Shown here: positions 59,707 to 64,000 of the stretch, piece after piece
Numbering within the stretch: position 1 is the stretch's first letter
How the letters are laid out: each line of letters starts with the position of its first letter
Source: Cordia subcordata
Taxonomy: Eukaryota > Streptophyta > Magnoliopsida > Boraginales > Cordiaceae
NCBI GenBank assembly: GCA_028554755.1
Contig: JAPTOF010000014.1
Coordinates: forward strand, 8,370,001 to 8,434,000
Length of the DNA stretch: 64,000 nucleotides
Reading direction: 5' to 3'
Program-made: the position numbers and the translations under genes
Notes under the pieces: model-generated
What the model was told of the DNA's origin: nothing
The model's database searches: none
The model's input: the letters and a program-made list of their open reading frames with translations, nothing else

Positions 59707-62059
59707 TGCGGGCGTTACACCCCCACAGTCAACAATAAACGACAAGCGCAGGTGCATCAATCACAGAAACACGTGTCAAACAGTCGTCAACCCACACCCG
59801 TGAGTCTCAAAGGCGCCCAAATGGTCAGAAAAAGCGCTAAAAGACGAAACACTTTTGTCCAAGTGGGCCCAACATTTGCTCTCACCACATTATTCAAGTA
59901 CGTGGGCCGCCATCTGTCTTTGTTCCTTGACACGCGTCTTCTCGTTCTGGTCCACGTGATCCTGGCTCACGCTATCGTTCGGTCATCGCAAGCCCAAGGC
60001 ATATTTTATACTAACGAAAATTTTTTTATTTAGCAAAAAAGAGAAAAAAAAAAAACTAACAAAAAATATATGTTATTTATTAAACGTATACCTCACTCTC
60101 TTTCTTTTAATAGGGGTCAAAGAGTATGTTTAGCACAATTCTTAAGTATTTAAAATTATTTTTTATGTGTTTAAAAACTGAACCTAATTTGTTTGACTTA
60201 TTTTTAAAAATACTTTTTTATATAAAAGTTAAAGTTGAAAATTTTTGAAATTTCAAATTGGAAATTTTTGAGAAAAGCTTTTGAAAAACTACTTTTACAT
60301 CATCATCAGAATATTTTTTATTTTTTCAAAAATACTAATTAATAATTTTAAAACTTTAATATTGTCATCAAAATAACTAAAAAGTCAATTCCTAAAATAC
60401 CAAGCCATATAATTAACGACTTTCATTTAACAGTACCTTTAACAAAAACTCAACTAATAAAAAACTTTATAATTCAACAATTGAAATTTTAACATTAAGT
60501 CAGGCAATATTATTAACTTTGTGAGAGGAGCAAGGAGCAAGGAGGACGCGTAACATTTTCAAAAGGCTAAATAAGGGTTATAATTAATGGTTCAAGTAGT
60601 AAAAATTATTTTTTTTGAATGATTTGGGCTCGAATATCGTAAAACAATGAGAGTTGGATTAGAGTCTAAGGGTAAAAAAGATAATAAATAAAAATAAATA
60701 GAAACGGGGGAAAGTGGGATTCGCAACGCAAAGCTTTTAGAGCTCCTTTACAATGTACTTGGTGTGTGAATTGGGTCCATGTACACGTCATGCTACGTGA
60801 GGAGTGAGTGTGGTGTCACGTGCTGGGGAATATGGGTACAAGGCCCACGGTGTTCATATTCGTACAACAGATTTGAGCTGTCAGCCAATGGGACGTAATC
60901 ACATGGAGAGACATGGGAGTTATATCGGGATTTGCTTCTTTTTCATCGCTGTTGACATCATCACCTGCCACTCACATCCCCTGCCCTCGTTGTTTGACTC
61001 TTAAGCGCACACAAGAGGCAACCCTACTTTTTTTCCTTTTTCTTTTCTTAAAAAAAGAGATAAAAACTGAAAGAATCAAGCGATCATTTTAAAAGAGAAG
61101 ACATCTCTTACCTCTGCTCCTAAAAGCTTTTCGATAGCAGTTGGTAGATCCTCAGGAACGAGCATCTTTAATGACAGGGTTGGTTCGAAGTAAACCAATT
61201 GGCACATTAATTTATTTATCTATAAACGGGCAATATCGTAAACTATAAGTTTGAGCGTGCTCTTATATTCCTCACCCTTTGGTGACGGAGGTCCCATCTA
61301 TTGCGTAAAACTATTTAATCCATTATCTAAGCACTTGTGAATCAGTATCAATTTCGAATGTTGCCATGCCTTGTTTGATGATTCCTTGGAGGTAAGCCTA
61401 TTTCACGCTTAAAAGATAGGAGAAAGGAGATGACCTCTCAAATGATTGCAATACAATTCAGTAGCTTCCTTCATTTGACATCCTAGAAGCACCATACAAA
61501 TTCTTTTTGACAAACTCAAATTTGGAAAAACATATGGTCTTGTTCCAAAAAGACCATGGTCCAGTCGTATTATTTGAATTTTTTTTTCCTTCTAGGTTGA
61601 ATTCAATAACTACGGCATGCATGTAACATAAATCCAAACTGAAAGCAAGTTATAGCATACAAAATCGAACATCCTATCTTCATTATTTCTCACCTATATA
61701 TATTTTGTGGAACAAATAAGTAATAGTAATAGCAAATTTGACAGAAATGGACTAAGGAACATATATGGATATCTATCAGGTTAAAAATTGAAGAAATTTT
61801 TAATCGGCCTTTGGCCTCTGTCAAAGTGAGGAAAAAAAAAAAGAGATTTTGTGTAGACAAATGTTTGTCATTAACGGTTGATATGGTCATTGAAGGTGAA
61901 CGGTTCATGTTTATGCATGATGGAGGATGACGTCATGACTTATGTCAAAAATATAATAATATATTGGGTCTATTGCTCTTAAATATCACGTTGACCTATG
62001 GGCGATATGATACGTTTGCAAAGCTAACTACTCTTTCATCTCAATTTTTCCTGTTCTGC
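59707..62059. other. Intergenic stretch
   Basis: No gene is supported. The 115-codon frame at 59686-60033 starts inside the hAT end and has no family motif. A 32-codon minus-strand frame at 61112-61207 ending at a GAG/GTAAG donor-like site is unassigned. Confidence 0.45.
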
Positions 62060-62590
62060 AGTATCGATGCTCCTGCAAAGCACTGTACATCTTATTATGT
62101 GTGAACGATACGCATGCATAATACATAATAATATATGTGTTTAAAATTTTTATAATATAAATTCAAAATTCTCATATTATATTTTTAAAATTCTTATATT
62201 ATATATTCAAAACTCTTATATTAAGCTATAAATATGTTCAAATTTTTGAATTCAATATAAAAATTTTGAACATATAAATATAAGAATTTTGAATACAGAG
62301 TATAATCTATGAGCATATAATATAAGAGTTTTGAACATAGAGTATAAAATTTATGAGATTATAATTTTTACTTTGTGAACTTGCAATTAAACTTTTGAAT
62401 TTGTAATATAAGAGTTTTGAACATGTTTGTAACTTAATATAAGAGTTTTAAATTTATGATATAAAAATTTTGAAATTATAATATAAAAATTTTAACACAT
62501 ACTGTTACGTACTGTGTTTGCATACCGTTCACACAATACGATGTACAGTATTCATGTGAAACACTGTGATATGATGCATAGTACTGTAGG
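62060..62590. repeat. Inverted AT-rich repeat related to 24936-26115
   Basis: The left end has GTGTGAACGATACGCATGCA and the right end has TTTGCATACCGTTCACAC, forming an inverted pair. The centre is a palindrome-like array of TTCAAAATTCTTATATTATA units. The outer sequences match the left side of the repeat at about 24936-25100. Confidence 0.7.
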
Positions 62591-63666
62591 TACAAACTCT
62601 TTCATTAAGTTGATTCGATGGATTAATGAACTTTTCTTGTGTATGTCTTATCGGCATGTTAAATTTGTATTTTTTTTCAATATATAAATATAATATACAC
62701 ATAAAAATGAGAAGTTATTAAAAAAAATGAATTATGCATGACAACTCTTTTATTATCAAGGGCGAAGCTAGAATTTAAGATCAAGGCGGGTAAAAGTATT
62801 ATATATATAATAATTCTTGTGCCACAAAAATTTTAAGTAAATGAAAAATATATTAAAACAGCTATATACAAAACAGATACATCTTTTACATTAACAAATC
62901 TAAGAAAATAAAATAAGGGTTGTTCTATACGAATCTTCAATGTCTTGACAATGATGCATGAGCTTTTAATTTATTCCAATTTGTTAGTCCTAAAAAGCAA
63001 GAAAGAAGAGGGACAATTAATTTATAATAATATAAGAAAATATAATTTTTATTTTTCTAATAATCTTTTTTAAACTATTTTAAGAAAAATAAAGGGGGAA
63101 ATTGCCCCCTTTGCTTACATGTGGCTTCGCCACTGCCGTTATTGTATCTACTATAATGAAGGCGGCTTGGTAGAGAAACACAACAGAGAATCAAGCATGA
63201 TAAATCTTGTATTCTTGTTACACGACTGATAATTTGGCAAAGTCCACAAATTGCTTTAGCTGCACTACACTCTTGCTCAATTCACCTGCGCCTACCGTGA
63301 ACTCATGTTCAAATACAATCACTCTACTAAGGCTGAGGCTTAAAATGGTAAAATAATTAATTTGATGTAGTAAATTAAAGTGATAGATGTCATTATAATA
63401 TGCAAAAATTAATAGCAATCCGTGTCGAGTGCGTGACCAATTGTCTGAAATGACTAACGATTTTAAGAAATTTCTCCACAGGTTAAGGCTTAGAAGCCTC
63501 AAAAGATGTTTTTTTTCTTTCCCACAAAAAAAAAAAAAAAAAACTCTAATTGATGAATCGAGTTCAAAACCTATAAGTTTCAAGTAAGAGGTATAAAAAT
63601 ATGGAGAGAAAAAATTGATTTGAGGCACTAAAATGATGAAGACTTGTGTAGCACACAGTTCATGTC
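62591..63666. other. Intergenic stretch
   Basis: No gene supported. The segment at 62755-63140 (GGGCGAAGCTAGAATTTAAG to GTGGCTTCGCCACTGCC) has inverted ends and could be another MITE. The 153-codon minus frame at 63218-63679 crosses simple sequence and lacks motifs. Confidence 0.45.
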
Positions 63667-64000
63667 TAGGAATGTACACGGGCAGTTTTGGATAGTAATT
63701 CTCCTAATTTTCTAATCGAATCGATTCGAACGATTTACAATTTTGTAAAAACAAACCACTCAAAACAATAGACAAACCAACAATTTCGGTTGATTTGGTT
63801 TTTGGGTGGTTTCAAGGGGTTTTGGTGGTTTTAGAATTTGATTATGGTATATTTAATTATGTAAGATAATTATATTCTAGCAATATATTCCTAAATTTCA
63901 AAAATACTTACAAATGTGATAAATATTCCTAAATTTCAAAAATACTTACAAATATGATAATCCAGTATAAAAAAGATACTAAACAACAAATCACAATAAT
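63667..64000. mobile_element. Partial hAT-type element of the 59016 family, cut by window edge
   Basis: TAGGAATGTACACGGGCAG, TAATCGAATCGATTCGAACG and the AAAACAAACCACTCAAAAC stretch follow the same order as the left end of 59016-59698. The right end is outside the window. Confidence 0.65.

Noticed and set aside
59686..60033. 115-codon plus-strand frame
   Set aside because: It starts inside the hAT end, has no recognisable domain and ends in low-complexity sequence.
63218..63679. 153-codon minus-strand frame
   Set aside because: It spans poly-A/T runs, has no motif and overlaps a hAT end.

Overview
The window looks like nuclear DNA of a eudicot plant, probably a woody or herbaceous species with a moderately sized genome. 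It is AT-rich, has spliced genes with GT-AG introns, plant-only families (PERK kinase, polyol/monosaccharide transporter, OVATE family proteins), a eukaryotic tRNA-Ser gene, and many plant transposons. I cannot name the species. I see no bacterial operon, CRISPR array or organelle insert.

Gene content is low: five protein genes and one tRNA. From left to right: (1) the 5' part of a proline-rich extensin-like receptor kinase (PERK) on the minus strand, cut by the left edge (1-2124); (2) a five-exon TraB/PrgY-domain gene with a likely organelle transit peptide, plus strand (14572-22332); (3) tRNA-Ser(GCU) (23525-23606); (4) a two-exon polyol/monosaccharide transporter of the PLT/PMT group, plus strand (29090-31398); (5) a single-exon OVATE family protein, plus strand (44138-44974); (6) a second, divergent OVATE-type protein of the OFP17-like kind, plus strand (54904-55569). 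Genes 5 and 6 form a same-strand pair of related repressors. The other genes have no evident shared pathway.

Most of the rest is transposon-derived. Two LTR retrotransposons are delimited with inverted LTR ends and short target duplications. One is a 3.6 kb gag-only element with a protease remnant and a chromodomain-like tail, lying antisense in intron 2 of the TraB gene. The other is a 5.4 kb decayed Ty3/gypsy element (34027-39386) that inserted into a MITE. I also delimited many small DNA elements by reading their ends: CACTA-type (7159, 45299, 56134), TTA-duplicating PIF/Tourist-like (10264, 10670, 51646, 56749 and others), MULE-type with 9-bp duplications (29533, 47132), and a hAT-type with a perfect 8-bp duplication (59016).

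I found no clearly new biological system. The items most worth following are the chromodomain-bearing gag-only retroelement, the OFP/OFP17-like pair, an 86-bp minisatellite grown inside a dispersed repeat, and an unidentified 60-codon exon-like block at 40890-41069. All identifications were made by eye, without database searches.
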